DNA of 38,194 nt from Microcaldota archaeon (GTDB lineage Archaea > Micrarchaeota > Micrarchaeia > Anstonellales > Anstonellaceae): NCBI GenBank assembly GCA_026396415.1, contig JAPLWX010000049.1, positions 1 to 38,194 on the forward strand, read 5' to 3'. A model generated the notes under the pieces. The model ran no database searches and was not told where the DNA came from. It was given only the letters and a program-made list of their open reading frames with translations. Position 1 is the first letter of the stretch; every line of letters starts with the position of its first letter. The position numbers were made by a program, and so were the translations under genes. Of the stretch, positions 31,001 through 38,194 are shown in pieces.

Positions 31001-31967
31001 GGGCTGCACCTCGCTGCGCGCGAATCACCCTGACTGTTTTGTGGACCCCACCACCCCGCCTCCTGCGCCCTGGCCAATCTGCAGCGAATACATTGGCAAC
31101 GGCCCGGCATCCTGCCACAGCGGAGACTGCGTAATCCTGAACCAAACCACATGTGCCTCCCAGGGCACTGGCTGCACCTGGACGACCGGGTCGCTTTGCG
31201 ACAAGGCAGCCTGCACTGCCATCCATGCCGAGGCAGCCTGCACTGCCGCCACCGGCTGCAGCTGGACCGCCACTGCGCGCTATGTGCCGATAAACGAGCG
31301 GGCAGGCCAGTACGACAACCGCGAAGATTGCCGTCAATGCCCTGAGCAGTGCAGGCTGAAAGGCTACACCGGCAACTGCGGCGTGCTTGGCAATGGCGCG
31401 GACCAATACGTGGACTGCAGCGAGTCGGCATGCCCAACATCATGCAGGATGGCAGAGCCCTCGCCATCTTCCACCCCTCCCAAGGCAGAGTGCCATCCCT
31501 ATCCTGAAGACAATTCCACCGCATGCCTGAACTGCCCCGCGCTTTGCAGGAGGCAAAGCGACATAGCCATCAGCAGCTGTTCCTTATACAGCGACTGCGC
31601 AGTGGGCGACACGCCTACCAGCTGCATTGGCGACTGCCTGCTTGACAACCCGCCGAAAAAGGCATGCGAGGGATGCCTGGACTGCGACTACGACTGCATC
31701 TATTACCCCTCAATCCGCACCGACTGCTCGGACATCTGCAGCGATGAGGCATTGGCAGGGCCTGTCAACATCGAGCCCAACGATTTCATCAAGAGCCTGC
31801 CTGGCGCAAAGACCGCTTATGTGGAGACCAAGGACATCGGCGTGCTTTACCTGCCCGCCGTGGTGCTGCCGCTGTTCTGCATAGTGATAGTGATAGCGTT
31901 CATCCGCATCCTCTCGCCGCTGCTTGGCGGGGATATCGAGATACCGGGGCTGGGAAGGATAATATGA
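28059..31967 (+). CDS. Giant Cys-rich membrane-array paralogue 3
   Basis: Third paralogue, 1302 aa. Signal peptide (1-30), then a Cys-rich N-terminal domain (33-165) with GCEW/GCTF modules. TM1/TM2 (about 222-285) flank NTEIKQAV. The exposed loop has AKAYLGQIYDTG and AKRASYGYN. TM3/TM4 (about 390-440) carry VLRTFFFTRKLGGLLLA and FIVYP. From about 460 to 1235 lies an insert of C-P-x-x-C-R repeats (CPDCPDYCRDV, CLDCPDYCRRD, CRQCPEQCRLK, CLNCPALCRRQ and others) with N-glycosylation sites. The last TM (1264-1285) ends in FIRILSPLLGGDIEIPGLGR, the family tail. The insert replaces the loop between TM4 and the last TM and must be outside the cell. The stop overlaps the next start as ATGA. Confidence 0.82.
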   Translation: MASSKQAGIGIRFFVFLSFALLSLFTASAHATSGVCGQFYSGSGTCTTTSPSGTQSVICSSDGLQDPDCCTSVQGCEWKTPYTGDDGYCDAQGGSSFVDCSDYNNNQEACDAVGCTFTQNSGVGGCTGSASGSGYGMPCGSGCATCLVCDTTVNPSRCTQKPGVCTTLPAEYVAPPPSDQQAGTGLTPQSAIGNLQSGTTGGTGGAVVGSSSSIYKVGWFSDWKVMGLIGVAIVCSIIALAAMIGIAFNMPEVRAFANTEIKQAVISVLLIVSLIALVTFFDTIAALSISSADLPVACNTAEPCYITAAKAYLGQIYDTGSEYAKNQLSESIVNAKRASYGYNLNLNKIYLLFAGMSIRFNAGDSLVAERHGALFTQASKLISSVYSQKYFIDVITFGVAPLFILLGIVLRTFFFTRKLGGLLLAIAISLFIVYPLTYAFAWYTLNVTVYGERTLSVADPNCPGECTGTYPVAFFTDSSGDLVQFPTIQSIMRAGINKTNWQSGGPAGAFPGLVACRDLSAINLPTGVAPNSCPDCPDYCRDVPFPSGIPGCNITKCSACNAGCKIVRQRLTCQTDPSCAGKCPLNCRTRVPLENKCFSNETGGIMPASLGVSCSGCGKYPAWCRFLKNESGVLTPVYNDPAKDKACTDPATGKDISNDPACPQQCSYITSMGTDATCDSLCSDPATNTVCPKECRVGELLNDPSWAGTYDLDPPNLTRSCSETPGIDAACKTCAKHPECLVTAAHITGCSKYPTVTHTSQLCLDCPDYCRRDNFNNFFTSLSNVERNSSNFPNACLPAFAPGINCSTSGTPPACNSSCRMASFPTICRPYQKPPAANTSLCGACPDSTRFTVRYTKNGTNCSGGQPQGSGGLSPPPTGGYTILFSSTGASGSTIRLAEGGNDQNGQGEAPCTVTFANLSLKSQYDCSTAACPSYCQDPVVVNLPNESFDPACKDAILTGCPYGCRVKGVGSGFLDTNACSGCTSLRANHPDCFVDPTTPPPAPWPICSEYIGNGPASCHSGDCVILNQTTCASQGTGCTWTTGSLCDKAACTAIHAEAACTAATGCSWTATARYVPINERAGQYDNREDCRQCPEQCRLKGYTGNCGVLGNGADQYVDCSESACPTSCRMAEPSPSSTPPKAECHPYPEDNSTACLNCPALCRRQSDIAISSCSLYSDCAVGDTPTSCIGDCLLDNPPKKACEGCLDCDYDCIYYPSIRTDCSDICSDEALAGPVNIEPNDFIKSLPGAKTAYVETKDIGVLYLPAVVLPLFCIVIVIAFIRILSPLLGGDIEIPGLGRII

Positions 31968-32983
31968 GCGGCAAGAAAACAGCATCAATGTTCCGCCTAT
32001 TGCTTTTCGCCAGCATTGCCCTTGCCGCGGCAGCCGGAAGCCTCCACGCGGCAACCGCCTCGCCCAACCTCAGTTACTTCTGGCTTGCCCTCCTCATCCC
32101 GACGTTCATCGTGGCGATAGCATACATGGCAAGCTATGCATTCAACACGCCTTCGCTCCGCGCAATATTGCAGGACGAGCTTCTGCAGATACTTGCCACG
32201 GGCGCAGTGGCGCTCACATTGGTGGGCACGCAGCTAGTGGTGGACCAGTACGTGGTTGCCACCCTGCAGGCATCGGGCGCGGCAGGCAGCAACATCGATG
32301 GCGTGATGGCTGCCGCGGCGGATAAAATCAATTCGCTATCAGCAGGCACCGCCTCAGTGCTTCAGAACATGCAGGATGTGAGCATGGCGCTTGGCAAGGA
32401 AGCCTCCAAGGGCGTGTTCTGCAACTTCATGGGGGTGGGCTTCTCTCTTTCCAACTGCAGCCCGTTCAACGCCTACCGCGGCAGCCTGACCGCGTCGGCA
32501 TTCACATCAACAGTGGCGCTTTCCGACACCGCCGCGCAGTCCTACCTGCTCTCGCTTGCGCGCAACTTTGGCTTCACCGTGATAATCCCCCTTGGCCTGC
32601 TGCTGCGCTGCTTCCGGGCAAGCCGCGGGGCAGGCGGCGCGCTCATTGCAATAGGCTTTGGCTTTTACACGGTCTATCCCGCAGTAATACTCGCAACCGA
32701 CAACCTGCTGCACAACGGCACCCCGCCAAACGCGCCGTCCATACCCAAAGTGGGCGCGTGCGACCCAATGGAAACCAGCGTGTCCACATCGCTTTCGGAA
32801 TTCACGGACTACGGCGACCAGCTCACCGACTACACCTCCACCAAGGCGCTTGCCTATTTTGTGCTGGTCCGCGTGCTTTTCCTCTCCATCCTCAACCTCA
32901 TAATCACGCTGGGGTTCATACGCATGTTTGCGAACATGATCGGAAGCGACATAGACGTGTCATCGCTGGCGAGGATATCCTAG
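31964..32983 (+). CDS. Membrane-array paralogue 4
   Basis: Fourth paralogue (339 aa), the most compact and nearly free of Cys domains. Signal peptide 1-28 (IALAAAAGSLHAA). TM1 has IVAIAYMASYAFN, then RAILQDELLQ and TM2. The exposed loop is helical (VLQNMQDVSMALGKEASKG), with two Cys around NFMGVGFSLSN. The TM3/TM4 hairpin has LLLRCFRASRGAGGALIAIG near 212, then FYTVYPA. The final TM ends GFIRMFANMIGSDIDVSSL. It is the cleanest copy for defining the family core: signal, TM1-linker-TM2, loop, TM3-TM4, loop, TM5 and acidic tail. Coupled to paralogue 3 by a 4-nt overlap. Confidence 0.82.
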   Translation: MSGKKTASMFRLLLFASIALAAAAGSLHAATASPNLSYFWLALLIPTFIVAIAYMASYAFNTPSLRAILQDELLQILATGAVALTLVGTQLVVDQYVVATLQASGAAGSNIDGVMAAAADKINSLSAGTASVLQNMQDVSMALGKEASKGVFCNFMGVGFSLSNCSPFNAYRGSLTASAFTSTVALSDTAAQSYLLSLARNFGFTVIIPLGLLLRCFRASRGAGGALIAIGFGFYTVYPAVILATDNLLHNGTPPNAPSIPKVGACDPMETSVSTSLSEFTDYGDQLTDYTSTKALAYFVLVRVLFLSILNLIITLGFIRMFANMIGSDIDVSSLARIS

Positions 32984-33013
32984 CAATGGAACTGATGGGC
33001 AAGGCATTGGCTG

Positions 33014-34237
33014 ATGGCTGCGGATGATGCAGGCATGGCGAAATTGGATTGTGAATCGATGGATGCAAACAAGACCCGCATTGCCATCTTCCTTTTCCTC
33101 AGCCTTGCCGTTCTCCTCCCATCGATGCTGGGCGCGAGCACGCCTTTCACCTGCGATCCCGCGCAATTTTCCGACACCATGCAGGTCTGCGCGATTGCCG
33201 CCATTGCCATGTTCGCCATTATCGCGCTTGTCTACATCGGCGGCGAAGCCACGCAGAGCCCGCGCATGCTCACCTGGGCAAAGTCCGAGTCCGTGCAGGC
33301 GTTCACCTCCCTTGCAATCGTTTCCATTCTCATCTTCGCGGTCTTCTCGCTGTGCAGCTTCCAGGTGGGCGAGATGCAAACCATCTTCGGGCTTTCCGCC
33401 ATGCCAAAGATATACCAGAGCGCGCCCAGCCCGTACGACAATGGCAAGGACAGCCTTTACACCGGGGCAATGCGCTACATCGAGAACCTCGCCGCGCTCG
33501 CGCTTGGCAACATCGCCTCGCTGCGATACGACCTTGGCGCATACGAGCTTAGGACATCGTTCAACACATTCCTGTGCGACGGCATCTGCATCTTCTCCCT
33601 TTCCAGCACCAGCGTTTCCTACTTCGGAGGCGAGAGCATGAATCTTGCGATAACCAACAACCTGCTGGGCACAGCCACGGTTTCCTATCTCTCTGTGATT
33701 TTCCAGTACTTCACGCTGGTGTACATCTACAACGGGCTGTTCCTTACATTCCTGCCCATTGCCATGATCATACGTTCGGTCCCCTTCATGCGCCACTTCG
33801 GCGGCTCGCTCATCGCGATTTTCGTGGCGCTCTACATAATGTACCCTCTCATGCTGGTGGCAGACGCCTACATTGCGCCCGGGCTGGCAGCAAGCGGCGC
33901 CTCGCCAGCGGTGATGTGCGGCCGCGACTCCCTGAACTGCCAGGGCATTGGCGTATTTTCCACAAGCACGCAGACGGGCGCGGTGTGCAAGCAGGGCGAA
34001 GACCCGTGCTTTGGCAAGTCGAATGAATGGGGCATGGAGGGCAAGTGGCAGCAGTCGGACCTGTCCGGCCTGTCCCCAAACACGCTTGGCCGCGCAATAC
34101 CGTTCAACGTGCTCATATTCCTCACTGCGGTATTCCTGCCTGCGCTTAACTTCATAGTGATTGCGGCGTTTGGCCGCGAGCTTTCGCGCCTGCTGGGGGA
34201 AGAAGCGGATATGTCAAGACTTGGGCAGATGATATGA
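33014..34237 (+). CDS. Membrane-array paralogue 5
   Basis: Fifth paralogue (407 aa from ATG 33014; ATGs at 33035 and 33059 are alternatives, and the last sits right before the signal segment TRIAIFLFLSLAVLL). TM1 reads IIALVYIGGEA, linker TWAKSESVQAF, then TM2. The exposed loop has LYTGAMRYIENLAALAL and SLRYDLGAYE. The TM3/TM4 hairpin carries MIIRSVPFMRHFGGSLIAIF near 252 and YIMYP. A Cys-containing loop (VMCGRDSLNCQG and VCKQGEDPCFG) precedes the last TM and the tail RLLGEEADMSRLGQM. The 30-bp gap after paralogue 4 has no promoter-like element. Its stop overlaps the next ATG as ATGA. Confidence 0.8.
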   Translation: MAADDAGMAKLDCESMDANKTRIAIFLFLSLAVLLPSMLGASTPFTCDPAQFSDTMQVCAIAAIAMFAIIALVYIGGEATQSPRMLTWAKSESVQAFTSLAIVSILIFAVFSLCSFQVGEMQTIFGLSAMPKIYQSAPSPYDNGKDSLYTGAMRYIENLAALALGNIASLRYDLGAYELRTSFNTFLCDGICIFSLSSTSVSYFGGESMNLAITNNLLGTATVSYLSVIFQYFTLVYIYNGLFLTFLPIAMIIRSVPFMRHFGGSLIAIFVALYIMYPLMLVADAYIAPGLAASGASPAVMCGRDSLNCQGIGVFSTSTQTGAVCKQGEDPCFGKSNEWGMEGKWQQSDLSGLSPNTLGRAIPFNVLIFLTAVFLPALNFIVIAAFGRELSRLLGEEADMSRLGQMI

Positions 34238-35418
34238 TGGCAAGCCAAAAAATCAAATTCAGCAAAAAGCCGAACGGCTGCATGCTCCTGCTTACTGTGT
34301 TTGCCATCCTTCTTCTTCTGCAGCTCGTGTCCAGCGCATCAAACGGGCCCAGCCCGTTCGAGAAATACCTCCAGAAGCAGCAAGCATATTTCCAGAACCG
34401 TGTGGACGGCTGGTGGGGGCTTGCAGTCACGGCAATACTCATCTGCATCTCGTTCAATACACTGGTATATATGCTGGGCTTTGCGCTTGAAAGCCAGGAG
34501 ATAAAGAACTACGCCAAGGCGGAATTCCTGCAGGTGAGCGCAAGCTCGCTGATGATTTTCTTCGCAGTCGCCCTCATTTTCACCGTCACCAGCGCGGGCT
34601 CGCCGGTCTCTGGCTTCGACTTCATGGGCGACCTGCTTGGCAACGGGGCAAGCAGCATAAGCTGCAGCGCTGCGCAGACGGGCCGCTTCTACATCTGGGC
34701 GGGCGAGCCTGGCTTCGGCCAGGGGCCAATCGGAGCATTCAAATGCAAGATACAGGAAAAGATAAACGCGCTTGACGCGGCATATGCCGACGTCTCGCAC
34801 GCCAACCTTGCCGTCGAGCAGTACACCTCGATATGCTATTACCTGCTTGGCGTGCCCGTCTATTGCGGGGACTGGGACCTGGGGATGCACAAGCGCGTGG
34901 AGGAGGCGCACCTGGTGGCGTCGAAGCTGGTGGACCTTCAGGTGGCGCTTCATTCCGAGTTCGTGCTTGCCGAGTACGTGCAGCGCAACATGCTCTCGGT
35001 GTTCCTGCCCTTCGGCCTGGTGCTGCGCATCTTCCCGCTCACGCGCGGGGTGGGCGGGCTTTTCATTGCCATCGGCGTGGGCTTTTTCTTTGTCTGGCCG
35101 ACATTCTTCCTGCTCACAGACCCCACATTCGTCAAGGTGAACAACCCGCCCTCGCAGGAAATGCAGCAGGGCATGTGCTTCACGGGCTTCCGCGGAAGCG
35201 CGGTGCTGCTTGCAGGCGTGGTGCAGACGGGCGGGGCGGGCCAGCAGTCGGACCTTGCCATATTGCAGGGCAAGGACCTGGTCTACCAGATGACAATCGC
35301 CACGCAGTTCTATCCGTTCGTGGCGCTCGTGCTCACTCTTATATTCATACGCGCCATGACTCCGCTCCTGGGCGGCGACATGGGCGAGCTCATGAAAATG
35401 GTTTCGAGGCTTGGATAA
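34234..35418 (+). CDS. Membrane-array paralogue 6
   Basis: Sixth paralogue (394 aa). A basic N-terminus precedes a signal/TM (CMLLLTVFAILLLLQLVSS). TM1 has LVYMLGFALES, linker NYAKAEFLQ, then TM2. The exposed helical loop (KIQEKINALDAAYADVSHA) is followed by CYYLLGVPVYCG and a long amphipathic segment with Glu. The TM3/TM4 hairpin has LVLRIFPLTRGVGGLFIAIG near 261 and FFFVWP. The last TM runs into FIRAMTPLLGGDMGELMKM. The 3' end, VSRLG-stop, is copied twice in the tandem repeat that follows. ATG 34237 is an in-frame alternative start. Confidence 0.82.
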   Translation: MMASQKIKFSKKPNGCMLLLTVFAILLLLQLVSSASNGPSPFEKYLQKQQAYFQNRVDGWWGLAVTAILICISFNTLVYMLGFALESQEIKNYAKAEFLQVSASSLMIFFAVALIFTVTSAGSPVSGFDFMGDLLGNGASSISCSAAQTGRFYIWAGEPGFGQGPIGAFKCKIQEKINALDAAYADVSHANLAVEQYTSICYYLLGVPVYCGDWDLGMHKRVEEAHLVASKLVDLQVALHSEFVLAEYVQRNMLSVFLPFGLVLRIFPLTRGVGGLFIAIGVGFFFVWPTFFLLTDPTFVKVNNPPSQEMQQGMCFTGFRGSAVLLAGVVQTGGAGQQSDLAILQGKDLVYQMTIATQFYPFVALVLTLIFIRAMTPLLGGDMGELMKMVSRLG

Positions 35419-35579
35419 TATGATTTTTCCTTCGGAAAAATGCGCGCCAAATCCTCCGGATTTGACGCTGGTTTCGAGGCTTGGATAATATGATTTTTCC
35501 TTCGGAAAAATGCGCGCCAAATCCTCCGGATTTGACGCTGGTTTCGAGGCTTGGATAATATGATTTTTCCTTCGGAAAA
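35399..35579. repeat. 70-bp tandem repeat (2.6 copies) with hairpins
   Basis: A 70-bp unit starts at 35401, 35471 and 35541; copies one and two are identical and the third stops after 39 bp. Each unit holds the 3' end of paralogue 6 (GTTTCGAGGCTTGGATAA), a TTTTTCC/GGAAAAA hairpin with TTC loop, and an AAATCC/GGATTT hairpin with TCC loop. It fills the gap between paralogue 6 and the lipoprotein-like gene. Confidence 0.92.
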
Positions 35580-35594
35580 CATCGGGTTGATTTG

Positions 35595-38194
35595 ATGGCA
35601 GGGAAGCAAGCGGCATCCGCACTCGCGCTTTTGCTAGCATCGCTCATCCTCATTTCCGGCTGCACCAGCAGCAAGTACAACCCGTGCTGCGTCAAATCCG
35701 GGCTGTACGACGACACCGGCGCTGCGCTGCCCAGCCCGAAATGTTATTTCCCCAATGAAACCTTTTTCGGCACCTGCACGCTTGATGCCGGCGTCACCGG
35801 TGCCGCAAACTGCACCGACGGCTCCAAATGCGGCAGCATAGAGACGGCGGATGACTGCGTCAAGACAGTCACATGCATCTGGGACGAAGCCGCCGCGCCA
35901 AAATGCACAGGCGGGGAGGCAAGCTGGCTGCTTGCAGTCTGCCAGGACCTTGTGCCAAAAAGCTGCGTGAACGACAAATGCACCGCCATGATCTGCGGCT
36001 ACTCAAGCATCAGGCCCTCGCCACCCCCTGCGTCGCAGGACTGGGATGCCAACAAATCCGCCCAGGATTTCGCGGCCGACCCGAGCAAGGTGTCCAATGC
36101 CATGCCGCCAAACGACATGTCGCTGCCTGCGGTGAACCTGCAGGGCGCCACCTGCGACTTCAACACCATGAACAAGAAGCTTTACAACAAGATGACCTCC
36201 TCGCGCGGGGGGTTGTGGGTGAATTCCTTCCGCTTCGGCGTGGGCAGCAGCTTCGGCGACTACGAGGCCGCGCGCAACTACTTCCCTGCCACCGACCGGG
36301 TGTGCGCGGCGAATCCATATGCAACGACCGACCGGTTCACGGTCTATCTCAACACCAAGGACACATACTGCAAGTCCAATCTCCCATCCCGCACCTATTA
36401 CGCATGCAACCTGCTTTCCGGCGTTTCCTTCAATGACCTGGCAACCTGCAAGCGCTACTGCGGCGGCGGGATTGCGCCTTACATCTGCGCGATAGCCACA
36501 GGCACCAAATACTTTTGCAACTCCGACGGGTTTGCCTATGCCAACGAAAGCGCCTGCAAGCAGAAGTGCGGGATAATATCCGACCCCAACGCCTGCACCA
36601 CCAGCAAGTCGCAGTTCCCGTTCCTCAACACCGACAGCTCGAACCAGGCGCGCTACAGGCTGAAGTACGTATCCGACTATGTGGTGGACACGCCTTCGCC
36701 GCAATTACCGGGCACATGCAATAACCTTGGCGAGCCGGATGGGAGCGTTTCTTCCCATTCGTGGTCCTGGAACAGCCCGCCGACTTCCTGCAATGACTTC
36801 GCCGACTGGGGCGACGGGCCGTGGTTCTGGTCATACAACTGCAGCGTGGCGGATGGCGGGACCTGCGCCAGCGGAACGGACTACCTCGGCGAGCTTCGCA
36901 CCTATTTTGACAACCACGCATATTCCTCGGTGGACTTCGACTATGACTATTACGTGAAGAACCTGTATGACCAGTACCAGTACTCGGCAGATGCAAACGG
37001 CAAGCTGCCATACGAGTGCGAAAGCGGAAGCGAATGCCTCTCGGGAAGCTGCGACACCACGTATTACAAGCGCCCCATGTGCAAGAACGTAACAGACGAC
37101 ACCTCCATAGCCTGCGGCTGTACCAAGGTGCAAGACACCGCAACGCACACCTATTACCTCTCCTGCAACTTCAACAGCCCCACCCCTGCCTATTCGGACA
37201 CTGGCTTATATTTCGCCGGGGACTTCGGCAGGCCTATTGCCTCGGACCCAATAAACAGCTATAGCCTTCTGTTCACCCGCGCGCAATCATTGCACGCTTC
37301 CGACGGCACCGCAACCTCGAAATTCAAGTACTATTTCCCGACAAATTATGCCACCGCCAAGCCAGTGCTGTTCGACATCTGCGGCGTTGCGCCCACTTAC
37401 CATAAAATGTGCATAATGCCTGACGAGTACTGCGTGAATAGGAACGGCGAATCGATCCTGACCGAGACGATGGGGGATGTGATTTGGTACGCTGACGGCT
37501 TCCGGCACGGTCAACTCGGGGCGGTTCGGCACCTGCAAGATGAACGGCGAGGCGCCATCCACGCCTGCCACTCCCCCTTACGTTGACACGCGCGACCTTG
37601 GCTGGTGCGCGCCTTGCACCTATGCCACTCTTGCAGTGCAGAAAGTGGACTTCGGCGCCACCACAAACCCCGGCGGGTTTGGCACGCCAAAGCCATATGC
37701 ATGCTATGAATACCGCGCGGAATTCAACTACATCCCGGATGCGCAGATCTATCCATACGGCCACCTGGTGGGCGATGCACCAGCAGCCGCTTACTCAGGC
37801 GCGCTCCGCCAGGGCAGCCTGACCTCGCCATCCACCGAGATTGTGCGCAAGGAAAGCAACCCGTCAGCCTACGAGCGCGACACCAACGGGAACCTCGTGC
37901 AGGGCAGGACCGACGGCAACGGATACCATTTCTGGACCGACGGCAACGGATACCATTTCTATTGCCAGGACCAGTGGCATGGCGCAGGCGGCTGGTGGCC
38001 AAGCGCCGAGCTTCCCACGCCGTCAGCCCCCTACCTCAAGGAAAAGCTCACCTCCTACCTGCAGTCCAACGTGATGCCCATACTTGACGAGCAAAGCTCC
38101 AAGACGCAGCCGCCGCCGCAATACACCTGCCAAAAACTCTACGAAAACCCCTATGCCTACTGCCCCAGCACCGGATGGTATTATTCCAGCTTGC
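35595..38194 (+). CDS. Cys-rich lipoprotein-like protein, frameshifted, 3' partial
   Basis: Not recognised. The N-terminus MAGKQAASALALLLASLILISGC is a signal with a lipobox (ISGC), so it is probably lipid-anchored outside the cell. The ectodomain is Cys-rich with modules like those of paralogues 1 and 3: SGSECLSGSCD and CVKTVTCIWDE. It is also rich in Tyr, Ser and Asn, with a long segment lacking TM helices. The first frame closes at 37586, but from about 37500 a +1 frame continues with the same style (TASGTVNSGRFGTC, WCAPCTYATL) to the window end, open for over 690 bp. Either one base is extra near 37500 (sequence error) or the gene is broken or frameshifted. ATG 35595 is used; the tandem repeat is directly upstream. 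Confidence 0.72.
37909..37959 (+). repeat. 24-bp direct repeat inside the lipoprotein gene
   Basis: ACCGACGGCAACGGATACCA plus TTTC occurs at 37909-37932 and 37936-37959, period 27 bp, in frame. It encodes TDGNGYHF twice, separated by Trp. Confidence 0.85.

Noticed and set aside
21162-35579. CRISPR array
   Set aside because: Direct repeats here are two or three copies next to genes with no regular spacers, and no cas gene is present.
34339-35640. Minus-strand open frame of 433 codons opposite paralogue 6
   Set aside because: A mirror frame from GC-rich codon bias; composition is His/Arg/Glu-rich, there is no family signal, and the + strand gene is clearly real.

Overview
The window is archaeal. 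It carries a TATA-binding protein, an archaeal RNA polymerase F (Rpb4-like) subunit, ribosomal protein L21e, an archaeal DnaG-type primase, an Sm-like protein, a type II methionine aminopeptidase, a pantoate kinase-like GHMP protein, RtcA, DUF655, an archaeal RNase P RNA and tRNA genes with bulge-helix-bulge introns. Promoters are archaeal TATA boxes about 25-35 nt from start codons, many giving leaderless messages. Introns at unusual tRNA positions (a D-loop and a T-loop), many secreted or membrane proteins of unknown family and a compact layout suggest a DPANN-type archaeon, perhaps Micrarchaeota- or Diapherotrites-like. That placement is inference; no 16S gene is present.

Layout. 1-1201: an unassigned structured stretch, elongator tRNA-Met with two introns, RNase P RNA, a small membrane protein and tRNA-Ala with a T-loop intron, all genes on the minus strand. 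1202-1346: an array of five perfect or near-perfect hairpins. 1347-12503: mostly housekeeping and metabolic genes (Sm-like, double-domain ThyX homologue, VIT1/CCC1-type transporter, KBL/AONS-type PLP enzyme, TrmB-type regulator, DUF2797, glycosyltransferase 2, pantoate kinase-like, tRNA-Val, DnaG, DUF167). 12504-13008: promoter region with palindromes and two near-identical TATA elements, followed by two large secreted/membrane proteins. 16539-25369: RtcA, DUF92, Fic plus acylphosphatase, TBP, the L21e-RpoF-DUF655 information-processing cluster, tRNA-Arg with a textbook BHB intron, KsgA, MetAP and small membrane proteins.

25421-38194 is the most unusual part. It looks like one operon behind a single leaderless TATA promoter, running off the right edge. 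It encodes six consecutive diverged paralogues of one polytopic membrane family, several joined by 4-nt ATGA or TGATG overlaps, then a Cys-rich lipoprotein-like protein. The paralogues share a signal peptide, a first TM pair with an acidic/basic linker, an extracytoplasmic loop, a central TM hairpin with a conserved Arg-aromatic-Arg-Gly motif, and a C-terminal TM followed by a G-[GSE]-[DE] tail. One copy has about 770 extra residues of Cys-rich repeats. The topology recalls VirB6/TrbL/CedA channel proteins, but I cannot show homology from sequence alone. I infer a multi-subunit cell-envelope machine built from in-cis duplications with disulfide-rich exposed parts.

A second theme is short hairpins (5-12 bp stems, small loops) in intergenic arrays, several flanked by direct copies of neighbouring gene ends or starts, as if hairpin units insert or duplicate together with adjacent sequence.
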